Position numbers and translations under genes: made by a program. 38,513 nucleotides of DNA from positions 1-38,513 of the forward strand of contig CANJVX010000030.1 of assembly GCA_947478405.1 (NCBI GenBank). Direction: 5' to 3'. Below, one piece after another: positions 9,032 through 17,895 of the stretch. Source of the stretch: Beijerinckiaceae bacterium. Its GTDB lineage: Bacteria; Pseudomonadota; Alphaproteobacteria; Rhizobiales; Beijerinckiaceae. The notes beneath the pieces are model-generated. The model worked only from the letters and a program-made list of their open reading frames with translations, ran no database searches and had not been told where the DNA came from. Numbering within the stretch: the stretch's first letter is position 1; each line of letters opens with the position of its first letter.

Positions 9032-9244
9032 ATGGCTACGGGAACTGTAAAATGGTTCGACGCGACAAAGGGATACGGATTCATCCAGCCAGATGATGGT
9101 GGCAAGGATGTGTTCGTCCACGTGAGCGCGGTTGAGCAGGCTGGCCTGCGTGGCCTTAATGAAGGCCAGAAGGTCAACTTCGAAGTGATTGCTGATAAGC
9201 GCACCGGTAAGTCCTCAGCGGGCAATCTCAGCGTCGCTGGTTGA
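9032..9244 (+). CDS. Cold-shock protein, CspA family
   Basis: A 70-residue single OB-fold RNA/ssDNA-binding chaperone. Both nucleic-acid motifs are present: RNP1 (KGYGFI, residues 13-18) and RNP2 (VFVHVSA). The start [20 protein letters not shown] is the classic CspA form. Such proteins melt mRNA secondary structure and act in cold adaptation or growth-phase control. The gene is monocistronic, with a long leader before it and a hairpin-plus-T-run terminator after it. It is not obviously related to the catabolic genes around it. Confidence 0.96.
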   Translation: MATGTVKWFDATKGYGFIQPDDGGKDVFVHVSAVEQAGLRGLNEGQKVNFEVIADKRTGKSSAGNLSVAG

Positions 9245-9291
9245 TTGCCAAAGGTCGCAATCGGGCTTTTGTGCCGATTGATATTTTTGAA

Positions 9292-9320
9292 AAGGGCTTC
9301 GCTGTTGCGGAGCCCTTTTT
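9292..9320 (+). terminator. Rho-independent terminator after cold-shock gene
   Basis: The stem AGGGCTTCG pairs with CGGAGCCCT (one G-U pair) around a six-base loop and is followed directly by TTTTT. It lies 48 bases after the cold-shock stop codon. Confidence 0.85.
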
Positions 9321-9510
9321 GTATTTGATGAAGTTTAGGGAACCTGCATATAGGTCCAGACGTTCAATATTGATAGGCGTGCCGTTTTGACCCATTTCGT
9401 GACTTGAGTGAGAGCACTCACCCGCAAGGGTTCAGCCGAACCCCAAGGACAGTGCCTTGAACTTCAAGACCATTTGGAAATGTAGGGGCCCGGTTACCCG
9501 AGGGATGGAG

Positions 9511-9750
9511 ATGCGAAAACAAAATTTGGGTCTCATAGCGCTAGAAAAAATCTGTCTCGATGTTCTTCGTGGTGCACCGGGATATGAAACTCTCGAAAAA
9601 GTCGAGGTCCGCGCAGTTCCTCGTGATCGGCATGACCACACATGGCAATTAAAGAGCATCCACCCGGATCATTCCGTTGGTCGCAAATGGGCGCCTTTCA
9701 AGCTGAAGCTCCAAGAGCTTCAGCAAGCATTTGACCTTGACGACACTTAA
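9511..9750 (+). CDS. Small hypothetical protein
   Basis: A 79-residue protein of no recognised family beginning MRKQNLGLIALEKICLDVL and ending LQELQQAFDLDDT. It is charged, without signal peptide or membrane segment, and looks like a small folded alpha/beta protein. The ATG at 9511 is chosen over upstream ATGs because GAGGG sits six bases before it. A small hairpin (GGGTTC/GAACCC, 9428-9443) and a short inverted repeat (TGAGTG/CACTCA, near 9405-9420) lie in the leader. Its TAA overlaps the TAA of the convergent amidase gene within TTAA at 9747-9750. Function unknown. Confidence 0.6.
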   Translation: MRKQNLGLIALEKICLDVLRGAPGYETLEKVEVRAVPRDRHDHTWQLKSIHPDHSVGRKWAPFKLKLQELQQAFDLDDT

Positions 9751-11093
9751 GCGAGCAGGGCCTCAACGCCTGCGGCAAGAGCGAGGAGTTTTGCATCCTG
9801 TCCACCCGGGCAGCTGAGCATGAGACCAGAGGGCGCATGCGGATTTTTCGTCATGGGAACCGAGATGGAGCATCCATCGAGAAAATTGATGACCGATGGA
9901 TTGCGCAACACCAGCATATTAAGGCGCGTGAAGTCCGCATCTTCATCAAACGCAGAGATCAGCGGCGCGATGATAGGAACGGTCGGATATGCAAGACAGT
10001 CGAATGCAGACATCCGCTGTTCAAATTTGGTGATGATTTCTGCACGGGTCCGCATGAGATCAATATATTCGATGGCTGATTGCTCATGACCACGCTGAAT
10101 TCGTGTCAAGACTCGCATGTCATATAGATCGGCAGAGGTTTCGATAAAACTGCGATGTGACGATAGGCTTTCGGGTGCTGCAAAACCACCCTTTGCATTC
10201 GCAATAGGGATTTGATCAATCTCCGGAAAACCTACTTCCTCAATTAACGCACCCGCATCATGAAGCAATTTCACGCTCGCTGAAAACGCGGCAGCTACAT
10301 CTGTGTCCATGTCATTCATGACATAGGCTATAGGAATGGCAATGCGCAGGCCTTTTGGTGTGCGCCTTACCGGTTTCGCAAGGGTTTCACCCGACAAAAA
10401 TGAATCAAAAATAGCACAGCAAGCAACGCTTCTTGCCAGAGATCCAATTGAATCGAGAGTTGTGGAGAGCGGAAATGCTCCTTGTTGCGGCACGCGACGC
10501 GCCGTGGGCTTATACCCCACGATCCCATTGAATGCCGCCGGGATCCGACATGAGCCACCGGTATCAGTACCTAAAGCGCCATGTGCCATCTTATCGGTAA
10601 TGGAGATGGCCGCACCGGACGAGGAGCCACCCGGAACGCGCGCATTTCCGCGATCATAAACATTTTTGGGCGTTCCATAGTGAGGATTGATACCAATTCC
10701 CGAAAAGGCAAATTCGGTCATGTTGGTTCGGCCGATAACAATGAAACCGGCAGCTTTTAGACGCGCCACGGCAGTTGCATCTTGTGTCGCTGGCTGAGCA
10801 TTTTTCAATACAATTGAACCGGCGCGCGTTTGCTCGCCCGCAATGTCGAACAGATCTTTGATCGACACAGGGATACCAGCATAAGCGGACGGTGCGGAGC
10901 CGGACTTGCGCAGTTCGTCCATCGCATGAGCTGCTATTTGTGAATCCTTGTTTGACACGCTGAGAAACGTGCTTGAGCCCTGACCGTTTCGATCTTTAAT
11001 CCGTATAAGGCAATCTTCAACGAGTTTTTGACTCGTTGTCGCCCCTTGCGCGAGGTCTTGCGCGAGTTGTTCAAGCGTCGGACCCATCATCAT
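9747..11093 (-). CDS. Amidase-signature family hydrolase (GatA/AtzF-like)
   Basis: A Ser-cisSer-Lys amidohydrolase of about 448 residues that should cleave a C-N amide bond. The catalytic triad is readable: Lys79 (PVSIKDLFD), cis-Ser157 (PGGSSSG) and nucleophile Ser181 (GTDTGGSCRIPA). It is the last gene of the long minus-strand catabolic operon. Three consecutive ATGs (11093, 11090, 11087) follow the upstream cupin stop by one base. The third has the best spacing to a weak TTGAG site, so the start is uncertain by two residues. A glutamyl-tRNA amidotransferase subunit role is unlikely, because gatB and gatC are absent and the neighbours are transport and oxidation genes. The physiological substrate is unknown, presumably an intermediate of the operon's pathway. 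Confidence 0.88.
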   Translation of the reverse strand: MMMGPTLEQLAQDLAQGATTSQKLVEDCLIRIKDRNGQGSSTFLSVSNKDSQIAAHAMDELRKSGSAPSAYAGIPVSIKDLFDIAGEQTRAGSIVLKNAQPATQDATAVARLKAAGFIVIGRTNMTEFAFSGIGINPHYGTPKNVYDRGNARVPGGSSSGAAISITDKMAHGALGTDTGGSCRIPAAFNGIVGYKPTARRVPQQGAFPLSTTLDSIGSLARSVACCAIFDSFLSGETLAKPVRRTPKGLRIAIPIAYVMNDMDTDVAAAFSASVKLLHDAGALIEEVGFPEIDQIPIANAKGGFAAPESLSSHRSFIETSADLYDMRVLTRIQRGHEQSAIEYIDLMRTRAEIITKFEQRMSAFDCLAYPTVPIIAPLISAFDEDADFTRLNMLVLRNPSVINFLDGCSISVPMTKNPHAPSGLMLSCPGGQDAKLLALAAGVEALLA

Positions 11094-11094
11094 C

Positions 11095-11475
11095 TCAAGT
11101 TGGATCGTAATAGTGGATTTCGAGCAGCAGACAGCCTTTATCCGAGCGGAAGGGACCATGAAATGCGCCGGGTGGCCGGCAGGCATAGGTGAAGGGTGCA
11201 TAGCTGTCGCCACCTTGACCTTTCCCATCATTGCCGACTGTCAGGTCGCCAGAAACCAAAAAAACCTCTTCCCAATATTCGTGAACAAAGGGTTGTGTTG
11301 TGTAGACACCCGCATCAAAGCGAAGGAGGCGTGTCCGCGACCCATGCTTGTTAACTTCATCAAGCGCGCCAGATAAAATCTTTTGTTGAATACCCGACGG
11401 ATAGCCGGCAGGTACTTCCCAGCCGCTGTTCATGTCGAGCGTGTGAAATTCATCATGCAGCTTGTTGATGGGCAT
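11095..11475 (-). CDS. Single-domain cupin protein
   Basis: A 126-residue small beta-barrel protein. The first cupin motif is around QPFVHEYWEEVFLVSGDLTVG (His, Glu and Glu as metal ligands). The second is around RPPGAFHGPFRSDKGCLLLEI (His). Related cupins are dioxygenases, isomerases or metal-dependent accessory enzymes. The ATG at 11475 is favoured over an upstream TTG because it keeps the gene clear of the preceding stop and has GAGG upstream. It is tightly packed between the signal-less binding protein (11 bases) and the terminal amidase (one base), so it is surely co-expressed. The exact reaction cannot be assigned from sequence. Confidence 0.78.
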   Translation of the reverse strand: MPINKLHDEFHTLDMNSGWEVPAGYPSGIQQKILSGALDEVNKHGSRTRLLRFDAGVYTTQPFVHEYWEEVFLVSGDLTVGNDGKGQGGDSYAPFTYACRPPGAFHGPFRSDKGCLLLEIHYYDPT

Positions 11476-11486
11476 GGCAGAAAACC

Positions 11487-12428
11487 TCAAGCAGTCCAAT
11501 ATTTCGAGAATTGGGTGGCGACAATGGAGCTAAATGGTGGATCGCCCTGAAGGATACCGACTTCACGACTGAACTGGTTCATCCCAATCACAAATTCGGG
11601 CGTGATCGTCGCATTGTAATAAGGGAGATCACGTTCAATCAAAGATTCAATCAGGTTTGCTTCTTGCTCGGGAAACAAGGCGCGTCCTGCTTTGGTCGCG
11701 AGAGAAACATCTTCTTTCAGTGCATTCTGCGTTGCGACGATGGCGCGAACAGCCGCTGCGGCCCCTTCCGGAGTGTCTGCAATGAGAGCGTCGCTGGTTG
11801 CAAGGCTCGCCATCGTATAGTTGAAGCAGCCCTTGGGACCATCGCCGCGCCGAATGTCGAGCACAACTGTCCCGACACCACGCGTGACTGCAACTTCGGT
11901 TCCCATGCCATTGGCCCAGAAACCGTCAATTTTCCCGTCCTCGAGAGCCTTTGCAGCCGTCAATCCGAAATTGACGGGGCCTGTACCAGGTGCGGCCCCC
12001 GGTACGGGAGCAATCTTGATTTGGTCGCGCTTCAGATCATAGCCCGCGTTAATGAGAAGGCGCTGCAGACCCATATTGACCCAGGGCGCCGCCCCAATGT
12101 TACGGCCTTTTACAATATCCAAATTGCCGCGCGTTGGATTGAGATCTGCGCGCATTACCAGAAACCAATACATGCCTTGCGCCTGAGCGCAGAGGAGCTT
12201 GGCACCATTCCATTCGGGGAAAGCTGCAAGCGCGGAATGGGCGGACCCTCCGACAAAATCGATGCTGCGATCGCGCAAGGCTGCGTAGCATTTATCGACA
12301 GGGAAAATCAGCTCCAGTTCGACGTCCAATCCTTCCCTCTTGAAGAAGCCTAGTTCCACCGCTGCCGCAGCGGGGAAATAGGAATTGGAGATCAGATCGG
12401 GAACAGCGAGTTTGAACTTGCGTCTCAT
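11487..12428 (-). CDS. NMT1/SsuA-like substrate-binding protein lacking a signal peptide
   Basis: A 313-residue type 2 periplasmic-binding fold of the NMT1/THI5/SsuA group. Landmarks are SNSYFPAAAAVELGFFKREGLDVELELIF, GSAHSALAAF and VVLDIRRGDGPKG. The start at 12428 follows the permease stop with one base between (TGACATG), and the protein goes straight into the mature fold. Extending upstream to 12518 adds a charged, non-hydrophobic stretch that overlaps the permease and is not a signal peptide. As encoded, the protein should stay in the cytoplasm unless it uses another route. Possible roles are a cytoplasmic ligand-sensing protein or an enzyme of the THI5-like type. A secreted relative is encoded at 14074-15057 in the same operon. 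Confidence 0.82.
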   Translation of the reverse strand: MRRKFKLAVPDLISNSYFPAAAAVELGFFKREGLDVELELIFPVDKCYAALRDRSIDFVGGSAHSALAAFPEWNGAKLLCAQAQGMYWFLVMRADLNPTRGNLDIVKGRNIGAAPWVNMGLQRLLINAGYDLKRDQIKIAPVPGAAPGTGPVNFGLTAAKALEDGKIDGFWANGMGTEVAVTRGVGTVVLDIRRGDGPKGCFNYTMASLATSDALIADTPEGAAAAVRAIVATQNALKEDVSLATKAGRALFPEQEANLIESLIERDLPYYNATITPEFVIGMNQFSREVGILQGDPPFSSIVATQFSKYWTA

Positions 12429-12429
12429 G

Positions 12430-13257
12430 TCAGCCCTCGTCGCGTCCAGAGAGTTCGACCTGCCAGGGTGCAACCTTTCGCTCAATGAAGCCAACAAAGG
12501 AATTGAGTAGTGTCGCAAGAACCATCAGTACAATAACCGGAACAAACATGCGTGCGGTATCAAACGAATTCGCGGCATTGATGATAATGGCCCCAAGCCC
12601 TGAAATTGCGGTAAAAAATTCGGCAATCACCATTGCAACGACCCCACGTCCGACAGCCAATTTTATGCCCGCCATAATATAGGGAATGGTTGCCGGTAGG
12701 ACGATGCGGCGCAGGATTGTGAAATCTGATGCGACGAAACTTTTACCTACTTCGACAAGCGTTTTGGGAACGGCACGCACACCAAGCCATGTGTTGATAA
12801 CGATCGGGAACACCGCCATCAAAAATACAACACAGGCCTTTACAGCGAACCCAAGTCCCATCCACAAAACCAGCAGCGGTACCAGCGCAACCAACGGCAT
12901 AGCATAGGCACCCGTAATGAATATCCCGATGGCTGCTTCAAGAAAGCGTGACCGACCAATAACCAGGCCAAGCGGCACGCCCACAAGAATGGCCAGAGCA
13001 TAGCCGACAACGAAGGCTTTCATGCTTTGCATTAGTGCGGCAACCAATTGACCATTTTTAACAAGCATCCAAAAGGCGGCGGCTATTGCTGAAGGGTAGG
13101 ATCCAAAAATCGGATTTATGTCCCGACCGAATATTTCCCAAGTCAGAATAACGCTCACAACGGATAGGGTCGTGATCGCCCATTTGGGGATTTCACGTTT
13201 GAGCTTGGGCGCTTCATCAGCAGGAATCGATGGGACCATGGGGGTTACCTTGCTCAT
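12430..13257 (-). CDS. ABC transporter permease (SsuC/TauC-type)
   Basis: An inner-membrane permease of 275 residues with six or so hydrophobic segments. It contains the EAA-type cytoplasmic loop (IKLAVGRGVVAMVIAEFFTAISGLGAII) that couples to the ATPase. It belongs to the nitrate/sulfonate/taurine-type family. The ATG at 13257 shares its A with the ATPase stop (TGATG), which fixes the start and shows translational coupling. With the ATPase (13257-14051) and the secreted binding protein (14074-15057) it makes a complete importer. The substrate is unknown, but the family takes small anionic or aromatic compounds. Confidence 0.92.
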   Translation of the reverse strand: MSKVTPMVPSIPADEAPKLKREIPKWAITTLSVVSVILTWEIFGRDINPIFGSYPSAIAAAFWMLVKNGQLVAALMQSMKAFVVGYALAILVGVPLGLVIGRSRFLEAAIGIFITGAYAMPLVALVPLLVLWMGLGFAVKACVVFLMAVFPIVINTWLGVRAVPKTLVEVGKSFVASDFTILRRIVLPATIPYIMAGIKLAVGRGVVAMVIAEFFTAISGLGAIIINAANSFDTARMFVPVIVLMVLATLLNSFVGFIERKVAPWQVELSGRDEG

Positions 13258-14051
13258 CAATGCACCGCCTCGACGCCGTGCAGCGCTTTCCACACTCTAT
13301 ATCTCGTTGCGGCAAACTCGGCGCTTCCACGTAATGCGCCAAGATCGCCACGCGGGCGAGGCAAAGTTACGTTGATTGTTTCCTGAATGCAGCCTTCGCG
13401 CATAACGATAATACGATCAGCCAGCAAAACTGCTTCATCGAGGTCGTGGGTTACAAAGATAATTGTCTTCTTTGTGCGCGCCTGAATGTCGAGCAATTCA
13501 CCCTGCAGCGTTTCTCGGGTTTGTGCATCCAGCGCACCGAACGGTTCATCCATCAAGAGAACTTCGGGATCGATTGCTAAGGCGCGCGCAATGCCCACTC
13601 GCTGCTTCATCCCGCCTGACAATTGGTAGGGGCGTCGATTGGCGGCATCTTTCAGCCCGACTAATTCAAGATATCGTTGCGCTGTCTCTTTTAGTTCAGA
13701 ACCACGCATACCCTTCATCTCGAGGCCAAACATGACATTTTGTGCAGCCGTTAGCCACGGCAGCAATTCTGCATGTTGGAACACGAGGCCGCGATCATAA
13801 CCGCAGCCATTCACTTGTTTGCCACCCACAGTCACCCGACCGTGGCTGGCGGATTCGAGCCCCATGAGAATTCGCAAGGCCGTAGTTTTGCCGCAACCAC
13901 TCGGGCCAATCAAAGTGACGATTTCAGCTTGTTTGACGTCAAAATTGACGGACTTCAAAGCTTGAACAAGTTGAACTTGCCCATCAACCTTCAAGGTGAA
14001 GGTCTTTGACACGTCCGTCATGCTGACTTGGCCGATCTGTGCCTCGCTCAT
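13257..14051 (-). CDS. ABC transporter ATP-binding protein (SsuB/TauB-type)
   Basis: A 264-residue nucleotide-binding subunit that powers the adjacent permease. It has Walker A GPSGCGKT (49-56), Q-loop Q92, signature LSGGMKQ (144-150), Walker B LLMDEP (165-170) and switch His202 (THDLDEA). All catalytic residues are present. The start at 14051 has GGAG upstream at a spacing of about nine bases and lies 22 bases after the binding-protein stop. The gene overlaps the permease by one base in TGATG. The assignment to the nitrate/sulfonate/taurine group follows from sequence style and from the partner permease and NMT1-type binding protein. Confidence 0.95.
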   Translation of the reverse strand: MSEAQIGQVSMTDVSKTFTLKVDGQVQLVQALKSVNFDVKQAEIVTLIGPSGCGKTTALRILMGLESASHGRVTVGGKQVNGCGYDRGLVFQHAELLPWLTAAQNVMFGLEMKGMRGSELKETAQRYLELVGLKDAANRRPYQLSGGMKQRVGIARALAIDPEVLLMDEPFGALDAQTRETLQGELLDIQARTKKTIIFVTHDLDEAVLLADRIIVMREGCIQETINVTLPRPRGDLGALRGSAEFAATRYRVWKALHGVEAVH

Positions 14052-14073
14052 GGGGCTTTACTCCGTTCTGGCG

Positions 14074-15057
14074 TCAGCCCTTTGGTCCGGCAATAGCGAG
14101 TGCTTTCTCGCGCACGCTGCCGTCGATAAATTTTTCCAACTGGATGGGGGCCTGTAGCGTTTCGGTTTTTACGAAAAGGTCTTGCATCCAGCCAAGTTTC
14201 CGACGGTCAATCGACATTTCAGTGTCGATTGCATTGAGTTTCGTCACTTCGTCGAAAACAAAGTCTGCGCGTGGATCGTCATCCTTCGCATTGGTCATCT
14301 CACGCGTAAGTTTGACGGTTGCATCCTTATTCTTAAGCGCAAAACGATAGGCTTGAATGGAGGAGGCTAGGAATTTGGCAGCATCATCGGGGCGGCTAGC
14401 TATCGTCTTGGGTCCCATATAGGTACAAAAGCGAACGTAGTCGGGCGTGATATCATGCGCATGCACGAGAATCTTCAAACCCATCTTTTCAGTAATAGGC
14501 GCAAATTCACTCGAAGATGCCGCAGCCTGAATGATGCCTGCCATCACCGCCCTAAAACGATCGGTGTCTGAACCCATAGCGGCATATTGAACATCTTTGG
14601 CGTCGATGTTGTTCTTTTCAAGCACCGCGCGAGCGAAAAGATCAGGCAATGCACCGGGCGATGAAATGCCAAATGTTTTGCCTTTTAGGTCCGCTACCGA
14701 CTTGATGTCAGCTTTCGTGAAAATCGCATAGGTCAGGCCGGGCCAGTAGCACCCCACAAGCCGCACATCCGCACCTTTGGAAAATGCAACCATTGGAGCA
14801 CCAGGGCTGCCTTCATATGAATCGATCTCTCCAGCGATCAATGCTTTTAGCGCAATGGCATCCCCCTTGAATTGCATCGACTCAATCTTGATTCCGTTTT
14901 TTTCCGCAAAGCCGCCCTTTTCGGCCATGAAGACGAAGCCAGCATCGCTTTTGGCCTCTACCATGCCGTGCTTCCAGACCTTCTGTGCCTGTGCCTCGCC
15001 GGTGACACCTGCGAGTGCGCCAATCGTCAATGCCAATGTTGAAATGCTCTTCATCAT
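14074..15057 (-). CDS. Secreted NMT1/SsuA-like ABC substrate-binding protein
   Basis: The periplasmic receptor of the operon's ABC importer, 327 residues. A Sec signal (MMKSISTLALTIGALAGVTGEAQA) is cleaved before QKVWKHG. The mature part has FVMAEKGGFAEKNGIKIESMQFKGD and GKTFGISSPGALPDLFARAVLEKN, typical of NMT1-like binding proteins. The start at 15057 lies five bases after GGAGG; an ATG three bases further in is possible. It precedes the ATPase by 22 bases. There is a 200-base gap between it and the upstream amidase (15058-15257) in which I see no gene or clear promoter, so it may be a secondary transcription or processing point in the operon. Confidence 0.88.
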   Translation of the reverse strand: MMKSISTLALTIGALAGVTGEAQAQKVWKHGMVEAKSDAGFVFMAEKGGFAEKNGIKIESMQFKGDAIALKALIAGEIDSYEGSPGAPMVAFSKGADVRLVGCYWPGLTYAIFTKADIKSVADLKGKTFGISSPGALPDLFARAVLEKNNIDAKDVQYAAMGSDTDRFRAVMAGIIQAAASSSEFAPITEKMGLKILVHAHDITPDYVRFCTYMGPKTIASRPDDAAKFLASSIQAYRFALKNKDATVKLTREMTNAKDDDPRADFVFDEVTKLNAIDTEMSIDRRKLGWMQDLFVKTETLQAPIQLEKFIDGSVREKALAIAGPKG

Positions 15058-15257
15058 TTGCGCCTCCATCTGCCTTTTGGCAGCGTTAAATCCATCGAAA
15101 ATCATGCAACGATAATGCCACTCACTCGTCTTCCGTAAATTCACGCTTGAGAAGAGCAACCGGCGCAAAGTCTCTTTTGAGTAAGGCGTTGAAGACCACG
15201 GTGGCGCTCTCGTCATTTTCGCGCTGTCCGCGGAGTCAATGCCCTGCATCCTTCTTT

Positions 15258-16643
15258 TTAAGACCTTTCATATCGTTGCCCATGTTCGTCTCGGGCAACC
15301 TTTAGGAAACCAATAACATTTTCGATGGCAGCTGCATGCGCGAAGAGCGCAGCATCTTCATCAAGAAAGCCTAGGAATTGGAAGCCAATCGGCAGGTCAT
15401 TCAAACTGGCCAATGGTAAGGAGAGAGTGGGGACACCAAGAAATGAGCCTTGCACGGCAAAGATCGGATTGCCGGTTGTCTCAAGTCCGACGGGTGCGAC
15501 ATCGGGTGCCGAAAGCGTGATGCAACATTCAACCTTATTTGCAAGGCTCGCGAAGGCCGCACGGATCTCCTCTCGGCGAAGGATATCGTGACGATAATCG
15601 TCGACGCTCATGCCTTCTGCTTCGTGTAGGCGTTCGACCAAGCCGTTGGATAATTTACTCTCGTCTTTGTCAACGTAAGTGTTGAGCGGCCAGCGTGATT
15701 CCCAAGCGTTGATGCGACGTGTCAGTGGGAGCGACTCTGGCAGTAGCTTTTCAATCCGTGTGACATCTGAATCCGTGTCGGCGGAGATAATCGTCACGCC
15801 TGCAACAGAGAGCAACGCGAGCGCGTCATTCAAGACTTTGCGTGCGCCGTCGACCGCTATGTCCCAACCTGGTGTTTTGAGAAAAGCCACAGTCGTCGGC
15901 ATGTCGGCTTCCGGGGGCAGGGGGGGGCCGATGATGCCAGCATGCCCGGGGTCGCCTCCAGCCCGTGTAACAATTTCTATCGCAACCTGCCAGCAATCTG
16001 CCAGAGATGCGCCGAGCACACCTTGTACGGATTGGCTCATATAATCATGACTGCCGCCGCGATTGATCCCGCCCAACGAGGGTTTAAAACCATAGACACC
16101 ACAATAGCTAGCTGGGCGTAAAATAGAGCCCACGACTTGTGTGCCCAGTCCCGCGCTGATCATGCCGCAACCAACACCCGCTGCTGATCCGCTCGACGAG
16201 CCGCCCGGTGTACGTGATACATCATAGGGATTGGTGGTTGAGCCTGGTCGTGTTGCAGCAAATTCGGTTGTGACTGTTTTTCCCAGAATGATCGCCCCCG
16301 CCTCACGTAAGGCGTGAACCGAGGCTGAATCATAGCCCGGCGCCCATCCTTCGTAGAGCTCCGAGCCCATTTGTGTCGGCATATCGGCCGTTTCAATGAC
16401 GTCTTTGACGCCGATGGGCATACCATCGATATACGATAGGGGTGCGCCCTTGTGCCAGCGCTTTGTGCTTGCGTCAGCAGCTTTTTGTGCCGCCTCCAAG
16501 CGTGTGGTTGTAAAGGCTTTGACCTGCGGCTCGCGCGCCTCGATCTCCGCGACACAGCGATCAAGGAACGCTCGCGGCGTATCGGATCCATTGGCAAAAT
16601 TTGCAATAGACATCGCGAAGGAGCGGGGCAGGGGTCTTGACAT
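15258..16643 (-). CDS. Amidase-signature family hydrolase (second amidase of the operon)
   Basis: A 461-residue Ser-cisSer-Lys amidase. The triad reads Lys80 (MPIGVKDVIE), Ser149 (TPGGSSSGSAA) and nucleophile Ser173. The loop before the nucleophile is GTQVVGS rather than the usual GTQTGGS or GTDTGGS, a small departure that may affect substrate choice. It differs throughout from the amidase at 9747-11093, so it is not a recent duplicate. Two amidases in one operon suggest two successive C-N cleavages, or two related amide substrates. The ATG shares its A with the monooxygenase stop (TGATG at 16641-16645), showing translational coupling. Confidence 0.9.
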   Translation of the reverse strand: MSRPLPRSFAMSIANFANGSDTPRAFLDRCVAEIEAREPQVKAFTTTRLEAAQKAADASTKRWHKGAPLSYIDGMPIGVKDVIETADMPTQMGSELYEGWAPGYDSASVHALREAGAIILGKTVTTEFAATRPGSTTNPYDVSRTPGGSSSGSAAGVGCGMISAGLGTQVVGSILRPASYCGVYGFKPSLGGINRGGSHDYMSQSVQGVLGASLADCWQVAIEIVTRAGGDPGHAGIIGPPLPPEADMPTTVAFLKTPGWDIAVDGARKVLNDALALLSVAGVTIISADTDSDVTRIEKLLPESLPLTRRINAWESRWPLNTYVDKDESKLSNGLVERLHEAEGMSVDDYRHDILRREEIRAAFASLANKVECCITLSAPDVAPVGLETTGNPIFAVQGSFLGVPTLSLPLASLNDLPIGFQFLGFLDEDAALFAHAAAIENVIGFLKVARDEHGQRYERS

Positions 16644-17869
16644 CAGGCGACCTCTTCCAACGTGATCTCGGCTGCCCGCTGCTGCAGAGCTATCATCGAT
16701 GTGCGCAACAAATAGCCTCTTGCCTTCACCGGATCAGCTGCAGTCGTTGCAAGGTCGTCGAGAACTTTCTTGCGCTCTTCAGGTTCACGGGTCTCAAGTT
16801 GCTTTTTATTTGCGATCGATTGGGCCTGCACGAATTCAATCGAAACGGTGCGACGTTGCAATGAGTAAAGATCCATCAAGCGATCAGTTGCGCCATCGAT
16901 TACCTGCACTAGTTTTTCAGCGAGATTGGCAGCATCCTGCAATCCACCATTCAGCCCCATGCCACCGATCGAATTATTCACGTGCGCAGAATCGCCCGCA
17001 AGCAGAACGCGGCCTTTCCGGAAAGTGGATGCCACGCGTTGATGCACGGTGTAAATATTACGATGCACGATGTCATAGTGGGTTTTGTTGGGGAAGAATT
17101 TTTGGAAGCGTGCATGTACCGCTTCATCTGTCAGAAGGGAACCTTCGGAGACGTTTGCATCGGCGGGAAAGACAAGGCGCCAAAGACCGGGAGGCCCATC
17201 GGCCGCGACTTTGAAGCAATTGCACCATTCATCGGGGTCTGCAAAATACGAACGTGGGCAATAACCGAGTTCTTTATTGAAATCGAAAGGCGTGGTGAGG
17301 ACGAGAAATCGCTCGGCCCAAGTGAAACCTTCGAAAGAAATATCAGCACTTTTGCGTACAGTTGATCTACCGCCATCGGCACCAATCAACCAGCTGCCTT
17401 CGTGCGTTTCAAGACCGTGTTTCGTTTCTATCTTAGCCTGCACGCGATCCGCGGTTTGTTCAAAGGACACCATTTTATGTCCGAACATGACTTCGACATT
17501 TGGAATTTTTTGTAGACGTTCGAGCAGGATTTTCGCAGTTTTGAACTGCTCGCACTGGATCACATAAGGGTATTTGGTGTCGTTCTTGAGCAGGTCTAGG
17601 TCGAAGGTTGCAACAAGATTATGGGTTGGACGATCCCAAAACTGGAAGATGGGTGCAGTAAGTCCGACGCGTGCCATATCTTCTACCAGACCCGCCTCCC
17701 CCAAGACTTCGAGTGTGGCAGGATGTGTCGTCGCTGCGCGCGGATCAGCCTGCAGTTTATCATTCGCATCAAAAACACGTACCGGTATCCCTTGGCGCCC
17801 TAGAAGCAGTGCGCAGAAGAGGCCAACCGGACCGCCGCCAGAAATGAGAACTCTTTTGTCAGACGTCAT
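16643..17869 (-). CDS. FAD-dependent monooxygenase (PheA/TfdB / UbiH-like)
   Basis: A class A flavoprotein hydroxylase of 408 residues that should use NAD(P)H and O2 to hydroxylate an aromatic or enol substrate. The Rossmann FAD site is GGGPVG (11-16). The DG motif is GADGGRS (163-169). The second FAD site is GDSAHVNNSIGGMGLNGGLQD, starting near residue 292. The start at 17869 has GAGG five bases upstream. It follows the GntR gene by 26 bases and overlaps the next amidase in TGATG. The combination with two amidases and an importer suggests an amide-bearing or N-heterocyclic aromatic as pathway substrate. This is inference from context. Confidence 0.9.
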   Translation of the reverse strand: MTSDKRVLISGGGPVGLFCALLLGRQGIPVRVFDANDKLQADPRAATTHPATLEVLGEAGLVEDMARVGLTAPIFQFWDRPTHNLVATFDLDLLKNDTKYPYVIQCEQFKTAKILLERLQKIPNVEVMFGHKMVSFEQTADRVQAKIETKHGLETHEGSWLIGADGGRSTVRKSADISFEGFTWAERFLVLTTPFDFNKELGYCPRSYFADPDEWCNCFKVAADGPPGLWRLVFPADANVSEGSLLTDEAVHARFQKFFPNKTHYDIVHRNIYTVHQRVASTFRKGRVLLAGDSAHVNNSIGGMGLNGGLQDAANLAEKLVQVIDGATDRLMDLYSLQRRTVSIEFVQAQSIANKKQLETREPEERKKVLDDLATTAADPVKARGYLLRTSMIALQQRAAEITLEEVA

Positions 17870-17895
17870 ATTTTCCTCACGGATTGGCGTAGGTG

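Noticed and set aside
9747-11093. Reading the terminal amidase as GatA of the tRNA amidotransferase
   Set aside because: No gatB or gatC is nearby, and the gene is coupled to a cupin and an importer, so a catabolic amidase is the better call.
11511-12353. A 280-codon plus-strand frame with many cysteines
   Set aside because: It is antisense to the NMT1-like binding protein; the Cys-rich look is produced by the opposite strand's Ala/Gly codons.
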